A DNA stretch of 64,000 nucleotides from Sinomonas atrocyanea (GCF_001577305.1 NZ_CP014518.1:310001-374000), one strand, 5' to 3'. Positions 26,638 to 35,440 are shown, counted from the stretch's first letter. Numbers and translations: made by a program. The notes: generated from the letters alone by a model not told the origin.

Positions 26638-27662
26638 GCGCTCCCATCCCCCTGGCGATCGGCGTGGACATCGGGGGGACCAAGGTCAAGGTCTGCGCGG
26701 CGGACCTTGACGGACGCCTCCTCGCCGTGGCCACGCATCGCTCCCGGTCCGGCCGTCCCGCCCAGGAGACGCTCGCCGAGGTCCTCGAGTGCTACCGCGA
26801 GGCCACGGCCTCCGCAGCGCTGCACGCGGGCGGTCCCGTGCGGGCAGCGGCGGTAGGCCTGGCAACTCCGGGCGTCGTGACCGAGGAGGGCATTGGCCTC
26901 GTCCCGAACAACCCGGGCATGGAATCCTCCGTTCCTGCGGACGTCCTGTCCACCGCTCTCGGCGTGCAGGAGGTCGCGTGGGCCAACGACGTCAAGGCCG
27001 CGGCCATGGCCGAGCACCAGTGGGGGCAGCTGCGCGGAACCCAGTGTGGCCTGTACATCAACCTCGGCACCGGCCTCTCCGCGGGCGCCGTCATCGAGGG
27101 CAGGCCGTTGATGGGAGCCCACGGGGCAGCCCTCGAAATCGGCTACCTGCTGCCCACGGCGCCGGCCCGCCCTGCCGGGCACCGCAGCGGATCAGCGCCG
27201 CTGGAGGATCTGATCTCCGGCCGTGCGCTCACGCGGCGTGCGGCCGCCCTCGGCGTCGGCCACATCGACGCCTCAGAGGTCCTCGCTCTCGCGGGTCGTT
27301 CCGGGCCCGGTGACGCCGTGCGTCCGGAGATGAGACGCCTCGCGGAGGGGGCAATCGCCGAGCTCGTCCATGCGGTGGTGAACCTCGCCGTAGTCCTCGA
27401 CCCGGAGAGGATTTCCATCGGAGGGGGAGTGGCCACCCGTGCCGCGTCCCAGGCCTTCCTGGCCCCGCTCCGCACTGCGCTGGAGGAATACGTGCCCTGC
27501 CCGCCCGAGGTCTTCGTCTCCTCATCCGCGAACGAGCTCTCGATGCTGGGCGCCCTCCTCCTCGCCTACCGCAGCATGGGCTGCGCAGTCCCCGCCGTTG
27601 ACATGACTGCCGATGCTGTTCATGAACCGGTGGCCGAGACCCTAGAAGCCACGATCGCCTGA
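26634..27662 (+). CDS. ROK-family sugar kinase
   Basis: This 342-residue protein has the ATP-binding DIGGTK at residues 10-15, LATPGVV, a central WANDVKAAAMAEHQ carrying the catalytic Asp, and LGTGLSAGAVIEG. The HG-x-x-x-EIG motif (GAHGAALEIGYLL) is kept, but the Cys-rich zinc motif CxCGxxGCxE that normally follows in ROK kinases is absent. It starts at GTG 26634, translationally coupled to the permease, and is followed nine bases later by nagB. The expected reaction is phosphorylation at C6 of an incoming amino sugar to feed NagB. Substrate is inferred from context only. Confidence 0.83.
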   Translation: MSAPIPLAIGVDIGGTKVKVCAADLDGRLLAVATHRSRSGRPAQETLAEVLECYREATASAALHAGGPVRAAAVGLATPGVVTEEGIGLVPNNPGMESSVPADVLSTALGVQEVAWANDVKAAAMAEHQWGQLRGTQCGLYINLGTGLSAGAVIEGRPLMGAHGAALEIGYLLPTAPARPAGHRSGSAPLEDLISGRALTRRAAALGVGHIDASEVLALAGRSGPGDAVRPEMRRLAEGAIAELVHAVVNLAVVLDPERISIGGGVATRAASQAFLAPLRTALEEYVPCPPEVFVSSSANELSMLGALLLAYRSMGCAVPAVDMTADAVHEPVAETLEATIA

Positions 27663-27670
27663 GGAGCCCG

Positions 27671-28414
27671 ATGGAGCTGATCATCACCGACACCACCTCA
27701 CAGCTGGGAGAGGCCGCGGCCACCCTCGTCGCTGAACAGGTGCATCGCCAGCGAAACAGCGTGCTCGGGCTGGCGACCGGATCCTCACCGCTCCCGGCCT
27801 ACGAGCACCTTGGCCGCACTATCCGCACGGACTTCGCCGGGGTGACCTGCTTCGCCCTTGACGAGTACGTGGGCCTGACCGCTGCGCACACCCAGAGCTA
27901 CCGCCGGTTCGTCGCTGAGCGCATCACCGGCCCCCTCGGCATCGTGCCGGGGCGCGTCCACGTCCCAACCGGGGACGCCGAGGACCTCGACGCCGAATGC
28001 GCCGCCTACGAGCAGGCCATCGCCGACGCAGGGGGAGTGGACCTCCAGATTCTGGGCATCGGCCGCAACGGCCATCTGGCCTTCAACGAGCCTGGCTCGG
28101 CCTTCTCCTCCCGCACTCGCCCGGTGCGCCTCGCCGAAGATACCCGGCGCGCGAACGCTCGCTTCTTTGACGCACCCGAGCACGTCCCCCAATACGCCCT
28201 GACCCAAGGCCTCGGCACCATCATGGAAGCGCGCCACCTGCTGCTCGTCGCTGCAGGGCCGGGCAAGGCAGCGCCCCTCGCCGCCGCCCTCAACGGCCCT
28301 GTCACCGAAGACTTCCCGGCCTCCATCATCCAACGCCACCCCAACGTCACGGTCATCGCAGACAGCGCTGCTGCGGCCCTGCTCCATCCCGCGTCCGCCG
28401 TCACCGTGCCCTGA
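27671..28414 (+). CDS. nagB: Glucosamine-6-phosphate deaminase
   Basis: This 247-residue protein converts glucosamine 6-phosphate to fructose 6-phosphate and ammonia. Diagnostic segments are LGLATGSSPLPAYEHL, FALDEYVGL (base Asp), and GIGRNGHLAFNEPGS with the ring-opening His and Glu. The Asn at the GRNGH position matches the shorter, monomeric-type enzymes and differs from the Asp of E. coli. ATG 27671 has GAGGAG five bases upstream. It ends the operon. Confidence 0.92.
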   Translation: MELIITDTTSQLGEAAATLVAEQVHRQRNSVLGLATGSSPLPAYEHLGRTIRTDFAGVTCFALDEYVGLTAAHTQSYRRFVAERITGPLGIVPGRVHVPTGDAEDLDAECAAYEQAIADAGGVDLQILGIGRNGHLAFNEPGSAFSSRTRPVRLAEDTRRANARFFDAPEHVPQYALTQGLGTIMEARHLLLVAAGPGKAAPLAAALNGPVTEDFPASIIQRHPNVTVIADSAAAALLHPASAVTVP

Positions 28415-28415
28415 T

Positions 28416-28438
28416 CGGAACAGGCTGCATCTGCTCCG
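28416..28438 (+). terminator. Weak hairpin after nagB
   Basis: CGGAACAG pairs with CTGCTCCG (one mismatch) around a seven-base loop, just after the nagB stop. There is no T-run. It may be a terminator. Confidence 0.35.
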
Positions 28439-28658
28439 ACCAGGCTGCCCGGTGCCGACCGCGACGGACGTTCCGAGGTACTCGGACGCGCCGCGGCCCA
28501 GCGGCGGATCTCCTGTGAGTGCGCTCACTCGGAGGGTGGGTGGCCCGTCTATGATGGACGGGATCAATCCGGCGCGCGCACGGGCGGGGCAGCACCCCGC
28601 AGGCCGCCGCGCGCCCGAGGAACAATGCGAATCCGGGGGGTGGGAGGAGAGAGCAGGC

Positions 28659-30298
28659 ATGGGACGCAGGGTCGCAGGCCGGGTCGGGACGACGAAGGGC
28701 TGGCGGTCGAGACGCCGGCGGAACCGGTTCGCGAGGGTGGTGATCATCGTCGCCTCCGCGCTCGTGGCCCTGGGGCTGGCAGCCTGGGCGTTCGTGCCCC
28801 GCCTGGTCCAGGCCACGGCAGCGAACTGCGCCACGACCCAGACCTACACCCTCCTCGCCGATTCCACCACGCTTCCCGCGGTCAACGACGCCCTCAGCCG
28901 GGTCAGTCCGTCGGCGTGCGCGAAGTTCAGGGTCGACGTGGCCGACCAGGCGGCCATCGCCGCCAAGGTCGCCGCGGGCACGCAGGCCCCCGACCTCTGG
29001 CTCGCCGACACCTCCGCGCGCGTCTCGGCGGTCAGCGCCGCCCCCAAGCCGGAGATCGCGGTGCCCTCCGTCGCCTCCTCGCCGGCCGTCGTCGTGCAGG
29101 CCAAGGGGGCGAAGGCGCCCGCGACCTGGTCGGCCGTCCTGGCCGCTCCCGGAGTGCTCCTGGGCGACCCGCTCTCGAGCGCGAGTGCAGGGGCCGCGCT
29201 CGCCGGCGCCGTCGCCGAGGGCGAGACCGGGGCGTCCGATCCCAAGGCGCTCGCGGGCTCGCTGGGCGCACTCGCGCAGAGCGCAGCGCAGAAGCCGTCG
29301 GCGACGCAGGCGGACTCGGCGCTCCTGGACAGCGCCGAGCGCTCGGACTCGATGGCCGTGGTGACCGAGAGCTCGTGGATCGACTACGCCTCGTCCCGGC
29401 CGGGCACGAAGCTCGCCGCGTCCACGCCGGCCAGCGGGTCGGCCCTCGCGGACTATCCGATCGCCGTCACGACGCCGGACCCGGCGCGCAGGGCCGGAGC
29501 CGCGGACGCCGCCAAGGCCCTCGCGGCGGCCCTGACGGACAGCGCCGGCCGCACGGCCCTCGCCGCCCGCGGGCTGCGGGGCCCGGGCAGCGCCATCCCG
29601 GACCAGGCCGCCGGGTTCGTCGGCGCCGTCAAGACTCTGGCCCCCTCACCCGGGCCACGAAGATGTGGGCCCTCCAGGCGGTGCCCTTCCGCTCGCTCGT
29701 GGTCATGGACGTCTCCGGCTCGATGAACATGGACGCGGGTGGGAAGACCCGCATGCAGCTCACCCAGGAGGCCGCGCTGAAGGGCGCTGCGATGTTCCCC
29801 GACACGGCGCAGCTGGGCATGTGGGCGTTCTCGGTGGGCCTCGGCGGCCCCGGGCAGGACTACCAGGAGCTCGACCCGATCCGCAGGATGGACGCCGTGA
29901 CCGACGGCAAGACCCAGCGGGAGCGGATCCAGGGCGACATCGCCTCGCTGGGCGGCCTCGTGGGCGGCGGCACGGGCCTCTACGACACCGCGCTCGCGGC
30001 CTTCCGCACCGTGAAGGCGAACTATGATCCCCGCGCCGTGAACTCGGTGATCCTCTTCACCGACGGGGCCAACGAGAAGCCGAACTCGATGACCCTCGAC
30101 CAGCTCCTCGCCGCCTTCGCCAGGGAGAGGGACCCGGCCAAGCCGGTCATCTTCGTGACGATCGGCATCACCGCCGACGCCGACGAGCCCGTGCTCAAGC
30201 AGATCGCCGCCGCCACCGGCGGATCCAGCTACGTGGCGAAGGACCCCGCTGACATCTCGAAGGTGTTCAGCGAGGCCCTCCTGGCCCGGACGCAGTAG
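28659..30298 (+). pseudogene. Solute-binding/VWA-domain exported protein, split by a one-base frameshift
   Basis: The first frame (28659-29726) has an Arg-rich N-terminus and a membrane anchor at about residues 27-45 (VVIIVASALVALGLAAWAFV). It is followed by a periplasmic-binding-like domain (TYTLLADSTTLPAVNDALS, APDLWLADTSARV, YPIAVTTPDPAR). The C-terminal von Willebrand factor A domain lies in the next frame up to 30298, with an intact metal site (MDVSGSMN, GGGTGLYDT, FTDGANE). Adding one C to the C5 run at 29641-29645 restores a single protein of about 546 residues. The pattern is known from Actinobacteria as an extracellular protein of unknown role. Everything outside the run is clean, so a base-calling error is as likely as real inactivation. 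Confidence 0.75.
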
Positions 30299-30304
30299 GG
30301 CCGG

Positions 30305-30514
30305 TTAGCGCTCGAGGCGGAAGCCGATCTTGAGCGTGACCTGCCAGTCCTTGATCTCGCCCTCCTCGAGGTGGCCGCGCACCGACTGGACTTCGAACCA
30401 GTCCAGGTTCCGCACGGTCTGCGATGCCGCGGCGACGCCGTTGCGGATGGCCGCATCGATCCCGTCCGGGCTCGTGCCGACGATCTCCGAGATGCTGTAG
30501 GTGTTGCCTGCCAT
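30305..30514 (-). CDS. Dodecin
   Basis: This 69-residue flavin-binding storage protein forms hollow dodecamers. The sequence fits the family: TYSISEIVGTSPDGIDAAIRN at the start, then LDWFEVQSVRGHLEEGEI with the flavin-stacking Trp, then WQVTLKIGFRLE. ATG 30514 has GAGGAGGAG just upstream. It is divergent from the methyltransferase gene and convergent with the VWA gene. Confidence 0.92.
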   Translation of the reverse strand: MAGNTYSISEIVGTSPDGIDAAIRNGVAAASQTVRNLDWFEVQSVRGHLEEGEIKDWQVTLKIGFRLER

Positions 30515-30548
30515 GGCTCCTCCTCGGCTGGGGTGGGATCAGTGCTGG

Positions 30549-30554
30549 CAGACT
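30549..30554 (+). promoter_or_regulatory. Leaderless -10 element
   Basis: CAGACT lies exactly six bases before GTG 30561. The identical hexamer and spacing occur before the gene at 58092. Confidence 0.45.
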
Positions 30555-30560
30555 AACCCT

Positions 30561-31394
30561 GTGACCAGTGCTTGGCCAGAGTCGGCGGGGCCGCTCCTTG
30601 CGGACGTCGTGGAGCGGCTGCGCGCGGCCGGCTGCGTCTTCGCCGAGGAAGAAGCCGCCCTCCTCCTCGAGGCCGCCGAGGACCCGGGGCGGCTCGAGGA
30701 GCTCGTCGCCCTGCGCGCTGCGGGGGAGCCGCTCGAGCACCTCGTGGGCTGGGCCGAGTTCGGCGGGCTCCGGATCGCCGTCGGCCCCGGCGTCTTCGTC
30801 CCGCGGCGCCGCTCCGAGCTGCTCGTCCGGCTCGCCGTGGCGGCCCTGGCGCACGACGGCGGCGGCCCGCCCGCCGTCGTCGTCGACCTCTGCTGCGGGT
30901 CGGCGGCGCTCGGGGCAGCGGTCGCCGCGGCGTGCGGGGGGCGCGGCTGGGCGTCCGGGCGGCTCGAGCTGCACGCCGCGGACCTCGACCCGGCCGCGAC
31001 GGCCTACGCGCGCCGCAATCTCGCCCCGTGGGGCGGGCGCGTGCACACGGGCGACCTCTTCGCGGCGCTCCCCGGCACGCTGCGCGGCCGCGTCGACGTC
31101 ATCGTCGCGAACGCCCCGTACGTCCCGACGGACGCGATCGCCCTCATGCCCCCGGAGGCCCGGGACCATGAGCCGCGTGCCTCCCTCGACGGCGGGGCCG
31201 ACGGCCTCGCCCTGCACCGCCGGATCGCCGCCGAGGCCGGCGAGTGGCTCGCGCCCGGGGGCTCCCTCGTGATCGAGGTGGGCCGGCGGCAGGTGGCGCC
31301 TGCGCTCGGCCTGCTGGCGAAGGCCCGCCTCGCCGCGCACGCGGAGGAGGACGGGGACCTGGACGCCACGGCGATCGTCGCCGTCAGCGGTTGA
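30561..31394 (+). CDS. PrmC/HemK-related protein N5-glutamine methyltransferase
   Basis: This 277-residue protein has a helical N-terminal domain with GEPLEHLVGWAEFGGLRIAV and VFVPRRRSELL, as in PrmC. The SAM site VVVDLCCGSAALG and the motif NAPYVPT follow, where PrmC itself has NPPY. The NAPYVP form marks the PrmC-related paralogue common in Actinobacteria, so the substrate may not be a release factor. GTG 30561 was chosen over an upstream Met because a CAGACT box sits six bases before it and the extra residues are poor. Its 3' end overlaps the convergent GntR gene by 11 bp. Confidence 0.82.
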   Translation: MTSAWPESAGPLLADVVERLRAAGCVFAEEEAALLLEAAEDPGRLEELVALRAAGEPLEHLVGWAEFGGLRIAVGPGVFVPRRRSELLVRLAVAALAHDGGGPPAVVVDLCCGSAALGAAVAAACGGRGWASGRLELHAADLDPAATAYARRNLAPWGGRVHTGDLFAALPGTLRGRVDVIVANAPYVPTDAIALMPPEARDHEPRASLDGGADGLALHRRIAAEAGEWLAPGGSLVIEVGRRQVAPALGLLAKARLAAHAEEDGDLDATAIVAVSG

Positions 31395-32085
31395 GGATGT
31401 AGGTCCTCAGGTCATCGAGGGTCTGCTGCATGTGCGCGTCCATGGCCGCGCGGGCGGCCTCGGGGTCGCGGCGGCGCAGCGCCTCGCCCACGGCCACGTG
31501 CATCGCGATGGCGTGCTCCTGGATCTCGGGCACGGCCGAGGTCTCGGAGCGCCGCTCGGCGAGGACCCGGCTGAGCGGCTCGAACAGGACCGCGACGAAC
31601 GGGTTCCCGGAGGCGTGCAGGATCACGTCGTGGAACGCGAGGTCCGCCTCGACGAACCGCTCGAGGTCCTGGGCCCGGCGCGCCTCGCGCATCTGGTCCA
31701 CGAGGGCGTCCAGCGCTGCGAGGTCCTGATCCGAGATCCGCTCGGCGGCGAGCCCGCACGCGCCCGCCTCGAGCATCCGGCGCAGCTCGATGAGCTGCAC
31801 GGCGGCATCGGAGGCGTCCGTGCCCTCGCTCGTCGCGCGGAGGACGGCGTGCAGTGAGCTCCACCTCTCGAGCGGGTTGACGAACGTGCCACGCCCGCGC
31901 TCGATCCGCAGGATGTTCTGTGCCGTGAGCGTCCGGATGGCCTCGCGCACGGTCATCCGGCTCACGTCGTACCGCGAGCTCAGCTCGAGCTCGCCGGGCA
32001 CCACGGAGCCGGGGGGCAGCTCGCCGGCCACGATCCGGTCCAGCAGCCCGTCGGCCACCTCGCCCGCGAGGGATTTGCGCGCCAC
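31384..32085 (-). CDS. GntR-family (FadR subfamily) regulator
   Basis: This 233-residue protein has an N-terminal winged helix (residues 3-68: SLAGEVADGLLDRIVAGELP, YDVSRMTVREAIRTL, RIERGRGTFV). The C-terminal FCD effector domain is all-helical (LIELRRMLEAGACGLAA, then ADLAFHDVILHASGN with the His metal ligands). GTG 32085 was chosen because AAAGGGA precedes it, whereas the longer frame adds Arg/Pro-rich residues. It is divergent from dtnK and ltnD and is the likely regulator of that operon through the palindromes at 32166-32184. FCD regulators usually bind a hydroxy-acid. Confidence 0.88.
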   Translation of the reverse strand: MARKSLAGEVADGLLDRIVAGELPPGSVVPGELELSSRYDVSRMTVREAIRTLTAQNILRIERGRGTFVNPLERWSSLHAVLRATSEGTDASDAAVQLIELRRMLEAGACGLAAERISDQDLAALDALVDQMREARRAQDLERFVEADLAFHDVILHASGNPFVAVLFEPLSRVLAERRSETSAVPEIQEHAIAMHVAVGEALRRRDPEAARAAMDAHMQQTLDDLRTYILNR

Positions 32086-32165
32086 GGGGTCCCTTTCTCG
32101 CGTCTGCGGATTCACGGGGCGCCTTGCGCCGCCGCGGAGTGTGTGCCACTCTAACACCCGACGTT

Positions 32166-32184
32166 AGATGTCAGACATCTGACA
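32166..32184. promoter_or_regulatory. Overlapping palindromic operators between GntR and dtnK
   Basis: Two nested palindromes share this site: AGATGTC-A-GACATCT at 32166-32180 and TGTCAGA-CA-TCTGACA at 32169-32184. The GTC/GAC half-sites resemble FadR-type GntR targets. It lies about 40 bp upstream of dtnK and 80 bp from the regulator start, so it could control both. Confidence 0.68.
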
Positions 32185-32220
32185 GACGGTCCCAGGCCCC
32201 CGCACAAGGAAGTGTTCGCC

Positions 32221-33684
32221 ATGCTCCTCGAAGCCGATGCCCTCGCCGCCTACCCCGCCGAGCGGGAGATCGCCGCCAGCGAGGTCGCCGACGCCGTGGC
32301 CCGTTCGGGCCGCGTCCTCGTGGTCCTCGACGATGACCCGACGGGCACGCAGTCGGTGGCGGACCTGCCCGTGCTGACCCGCTGGGACGTCGAGGACTTC
32401 CGCTGGGCCTTCGCGGTGCGCGTCCGAGGCGCCCGCCCCGCGGCTGTCTACGTCCTCACCAACACGCGCAGCCTCGGTCCCGCCGAGGCTGCCGAGCGCA
32501 ACCGCCAGGTCGTCGCGGCCGCGAGCGAGGCGGCCGGCGAGGCGGGCATCCCGCTCGCCTTCGTCAGCCGCAGCGACTCGACCCTCCGGGGGCACTTCCC
32601 GCTCGAGACGGACGTGCTCGCCGAGACCATCGCCGCCCAGGGCGGGGCTGCAGTGGACGGCGTCGTGATGGTCCCCGCGTTCCCCGACGCCGGGCGCGTC
32701 ACGATCGGCGGCGAGCACTACGTCCGCAGCGGCGAGGGCGCGCTCACCCCCGTCAGCGACACCGAGTTCGCGCGGGACGCCACGTTCGGCTTCTCCACCT
32801 CCTACCTCCCCGCCTACGTCGAGGAGAAGACCGGCGGCCGCGTGGCCGCAGACGAGGTGATCGTGCTCGACCTGGGGACCATCCGCGCGGAGGCAGGGGC
32901 CATCGCCGACGCGATCGCCCGCGCCCAGCACGGGACCCCCATCGTCGCCGACATCACCGGCGAGAACGACCTGCGCGCCCTCGCCCTGGGCCTCGACGAG
33001 GCCGAGCGCCGGGGCGCCTCGCTCCTGTACCGCGTGGGCCCCCCGTTCGTGCGCGGACGGATCGGCCAGGAGGTCCGCGCGCCCCTGACCGCGCAGGACG
33101 TGTACGGGGACCTGGCATCGGGCGGCCGGCGAGAGGACCTCGCTGCGGGCGGCCTCATCGTGGTCGGCTCCCACGTGGGCCTCACGACCCGCCAGCTCGA
33201 CCGGCTCACGGCGCAGCACTCCTCCGCGCGGACCGTCGAGCTCGACGTCAACGAGCTGCTCGCGCCCGGCAGGGCCGAAGGCCACCTCGAGGCGACCGTC
33301 GACGCCGTCGTCCGTGCCCTCGCCGACGGCGACGTCATCCTCCACACCTCCCGCGCGCTCGTGAAGGCCGACGACCCCGCGCGGAGCCTCGAGATCGCCC
33401 GCACGGTGAGTGCCGCCGTCGTCAGCGTGGTCAACCGCGTGCTCAGGGCGGCGCCCCCGCGGTTCGTCATCGCCAAGGGCGGCATCACCTCCTCCGACGT
33501 GGCCGCGCACGGTCTCGAGATCCGCCGCGCCATGGTGCGCGGACCCATGCTCCCGGGCATCGTCTCCCTGTGGGAGCCGGTCGACGGCCCGGCCCGCGGC
33601 ATCCCGTACATCGTCTTCGCCGGCAACGTGGGCGACGACGAGTCCCTCGCCCAGGTCACCAAGACCCTCAGCGCCACCTTCTGA
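32221..33684 (+). CDS. dtnK: Four-carbon acid sugar kinase (DUF1537 family)
   Basis: This 487-residue member of the OtnK/DtnK family phosphorylates D-threonate, D-erythronate or related acids. N-terminal substrate domain: RVLVVLDDDPTGTQSVADL and VSRSDSTLRGHF. C-terminal nucleotide domain: RFVIAKGGITSSDVA and YIVFAGNVGDDESL. ATG 32221 is about eight bases after AAGGAAG. A GTG nine bases earlier overlaps that ribosome binding site. It is followed 26 bp later by the dehydrogenase. The exact sugar acid cannot be told from sequence. Confidence 0.87.
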   Translation: MLLEADALAAYPAEREIAASEVADAVARSGRVLVVLDDDPTGTQSVADLPVLTRWDVEDFRWAFAVRVRGARPAAVYVLTNTRSLGPAEAAERNRQVVAAASEAAGEAGIPLAFVSRSDSTLRGHFPLETDVLAETIAAQGGAAVDGVVMVPAFPDAGRVTIGGEHYVRSGEGALTPVSDTEFARDATFGFSTSYLPAYVEEKTGGRVAADEVIVLDLGTIRAEAGAIADAIARAQHGTPIVADITGENDLRALALGLDEAERRGASLLYRVGPPFVRGRIGQEVRAPLTAQDVYGDLASGGRREDLAAGGLIVVGSHVGLTTRQLDRLTAQHSSARTVELDVNELLAPGRAEGHLEATVDAVVRALADGDVILHTSRALVKADDPARSLEIARTVSAAVVSVVNRVLRAAPPRFVIAKGGITSSDVAAHGLEIRRAMVRGPMLPGIVSLWEPVDGPARGIPYIVFAGNVGDDESLAQVTKTLSATF

Positions 33685-33710
33685 CAGCTTCCGTCCACAG
33701 GAGAACACCC

Positions 33711-34619
33711 ATGACTGACACGTCTGCGGCCACGACCGTCGCCGTCCTCGGCCTCGGCGCCATGGGCCTGCCCATGGCCACCCGTCTGGCCGCTGGCCTC
33801 ACGGTCCACGGCTTCGACATCGCCCAGCCCCGCCTCGACCTCGCCGCCGCGGCCGGCATCCGCACCTTCGGCTCCGCCCGGGAAGCGGTCCAGGGCGCCG
33901 ACGCGCTCCTGCTCGCCGTCCGCAACGGCGAGCAGCTCGACGCGGTCCTCTTCGGCGAGGACGGCGTCGCCGCCGCGCTGGCCCCGGGCGCCGTCGTGAT
34001 CCTCACGAGCACGGTCGGGACCGACGCGATCCCCGGTACGGCCGCGCGCCTCGCCGAGCTCGGCGTCGGCCTCGTCGACGCCCCGCTCTCCGGCGGCCCG
34101 GTCCGCGCCGGCGAGGGCGACCTCCTCATCGTGGTGGGAGCCGCGCCGTCCGACCTCGAGAAGGCCCGGCCCGTCCTCGGGCTCCTCGCCTCCACCCTGA
34201 CCGTGGTGGGCGACCGGCCCGGCGACGGCCAGGCTCTCAAGACCGTGAACCAGCTCCTGTGCGGCGTGCACATCGCCGCCGCGGCCGAGGCGCTCGCCCT
34301 CGCCGATGCACTCGGCCTCGACCCGGCGAAGACGCTCGAGGCCCTCGGCGCCGGCGCCGCGGGATCGTTCATGCTCTCCAACCGCGGCCCCCGCATGCTC
34401 GAGGCCTACACCGAGGAGGGCGCCGAGGTCCTCTCGCGCCTGGACATCTTCGTCAAGGACATGGGGATCGTCGGCAAGGCCGCCCGCTCCGTGGGCCTCC
34501 CGGCTCCCGTCGCCGCTGCCGCCGAGCAGCTCTACCTGCTCGGCGCGGCCCACGGCCTCGCGGCGGCGGACGACTCGGCCGTCATCAAGGTCGTCGCCCC
34601 CGCCCCGCGGACCGCCTGA
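33711..34619 (+). CDS. ltnD: L-threonate/3-hydroxyisobutyrate-type NAD-dependent dehydrogenase
   Basis: This 302-residue member of the beta-hydroxyacid dehydrogenase family has the N-terminal Rossmann motif VLGLGAMGLPMATRL. The substrate-binding DAPLSGGPVRAGEG follows, then the catalytic Lys segment GDGQALKTVNQLLCG. AGGAGA precedes ATG 33711. Next to a DUF1537 kinase, the usual role is oxidising L-threonate or D-erythronate to the 2-oxo acid that the kinase then phosphorylates. A decarboxylating aldolase (OtnC) and isomerase or PdxA2 would complete the route, but neither is present here. Confidence 0.82.
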   Translation: MTDTSAATTVAVLGLGAMGLPMATRLAAGLTVHGFDIAQPRLDLAAAAGIRTFGSAREAVQGADALLLAVRNGEQLDAVLFGEDGVAAALAPGAVVILTSTVGTDAIPGTAARLAELGVGLVDAPLSGGPVRAGEGDLLIVVGAAPSDLEKARPVLGLLASTLTVVGDRPGDGQALKTVNQLLCGVHIAAAAEALALADALGLDPAKTLEALGAGAAGSFMLSNRGPRMLEAYTEEGAEVLSRLDIFVKDMGIVGKAARSVGLPAPVAAAAEQLYLLGAAHGLAAADDSAVIKVVAPAPRTA

Positions 34620-34641
34620 GCAGCAGACTGAGCCGGGTCGG

Positions 34642-34647
34642 TAGGCT
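34642..34647 (+). promoter_or_regulatory. Leaderless -10 element
   Basis: TAGGCT lies exactly six bases before ATG 34654. The 15-base string TAGGCTGGGCGCATG also occurs, inverted, at the start of the gene at 37031-38038. Confidence 0.55.
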
Positions 34648-34653
34648 GGGCGC

Positions 34654-35412
34654 ATGACGACGGCGCTCATCACCGGCGCGAGCAGCGGCCTCGGGGCCGA
34701 GTTCGCGCGACAGCTCGCAGCCCAGGGGCACGATCTCGTCCTCGTGGCGCGTGGCCAGGACCGCCTGGACGCCCTGGCGAAGGAGCTCGGCAGCCGTCAC
34801 GGAGTCGCGACCGAGGTTCTGGCCGCTGACCTCACCGACCCCGTGGACCTCGGCACGGTGACCACGCGGCTCGCCGACCCGTCGAGGCCTATCGGGATCC
34901 TCGTCAACAACGCCGGCCTGGGGCTCCTCCACGACTTCCACCACACCCCGGTCGAGGAGGAGGTCCACCACCTCCGGCTCCACGTCGAGGCCGCGCTGAA
35001 GACCACCCGGGCCGTGCTCCCGGGCATGCTCGCGCGGGGGGAGGGCCGCATCGTCAACGTGGCGAGCGTCGCGGCCTTCCTGCCGAGGGGGACCTATTCG
35101 GCGGCCAAGGCGTGGCTGCTCGCCTTCAGCCGGTGGGCCAACGTGCACTATCGGCGCTCCGGGGTGCTCGTCACCGCGCTGTGCCCGGGGTTTGTGCGCA
35201 CGGAGTTCCATGCCCGCATGGGCATGGAGACGCGGTGGATCCCCGGCTGGGCATGGCTCCGCGCCGAGCGGGTGGTCCGAGACGGGCTCCGCGACAACCT
35301 GGCCGGCCGCTCCGTGTCCGTCCCGTCGCTGCGGTACAAGGCCGTCCGCGCGGCCGCGGCCGTGCTGCCCGACCGCGTCCTCGGCGGCCCGGCGCGGCGC
35401 CCCAAGCGCTAG
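34654..35412 (+). CDS. Short-chain dehydrogenase/reductase
   Basis: This 252-residue classical SDR has the cofactor motif TGASSGLG at residues 7-14, structural NNAG, and the catalytic Ser in IVNVASVAAFLP with the Tyr and Lys in YSAAKAW. The C-terminal region is longer and basic (RWIPGWAWLRAERVVRDGLR), as in the DltE/YqjQ-like group. It has its own leaderless promoter and so is probably not part of the threonate operon despite being 34 bp downstream. Substrate unknown. Confidence 0.86.
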   Translation: MTTALITGASSGLGAEFARQLAAQGHDLVLVARGQDRLDALAKELGSRHGVATEVLAADLTDPVDLGTVTTRLADPSRPIGILVNNAGLGLLHDFHHTPVEEEVHHLRLHVEAALKTTRAVLPGMLARGEGRIVNVASVAAFLPRGTYSAAKAWLLAFSRWANVHYRRSGVLVTALCPGFVRTEFHARMGMETRWIPGWAWLRAERVVRDGLRDNLAGRSVSVPSLRYKAVRAAAAVLPDRVLGGPARRPKR

Positions 35413-35440
35413 GCCGCGCCGGTCTGCCGGCGGCCGCGCG

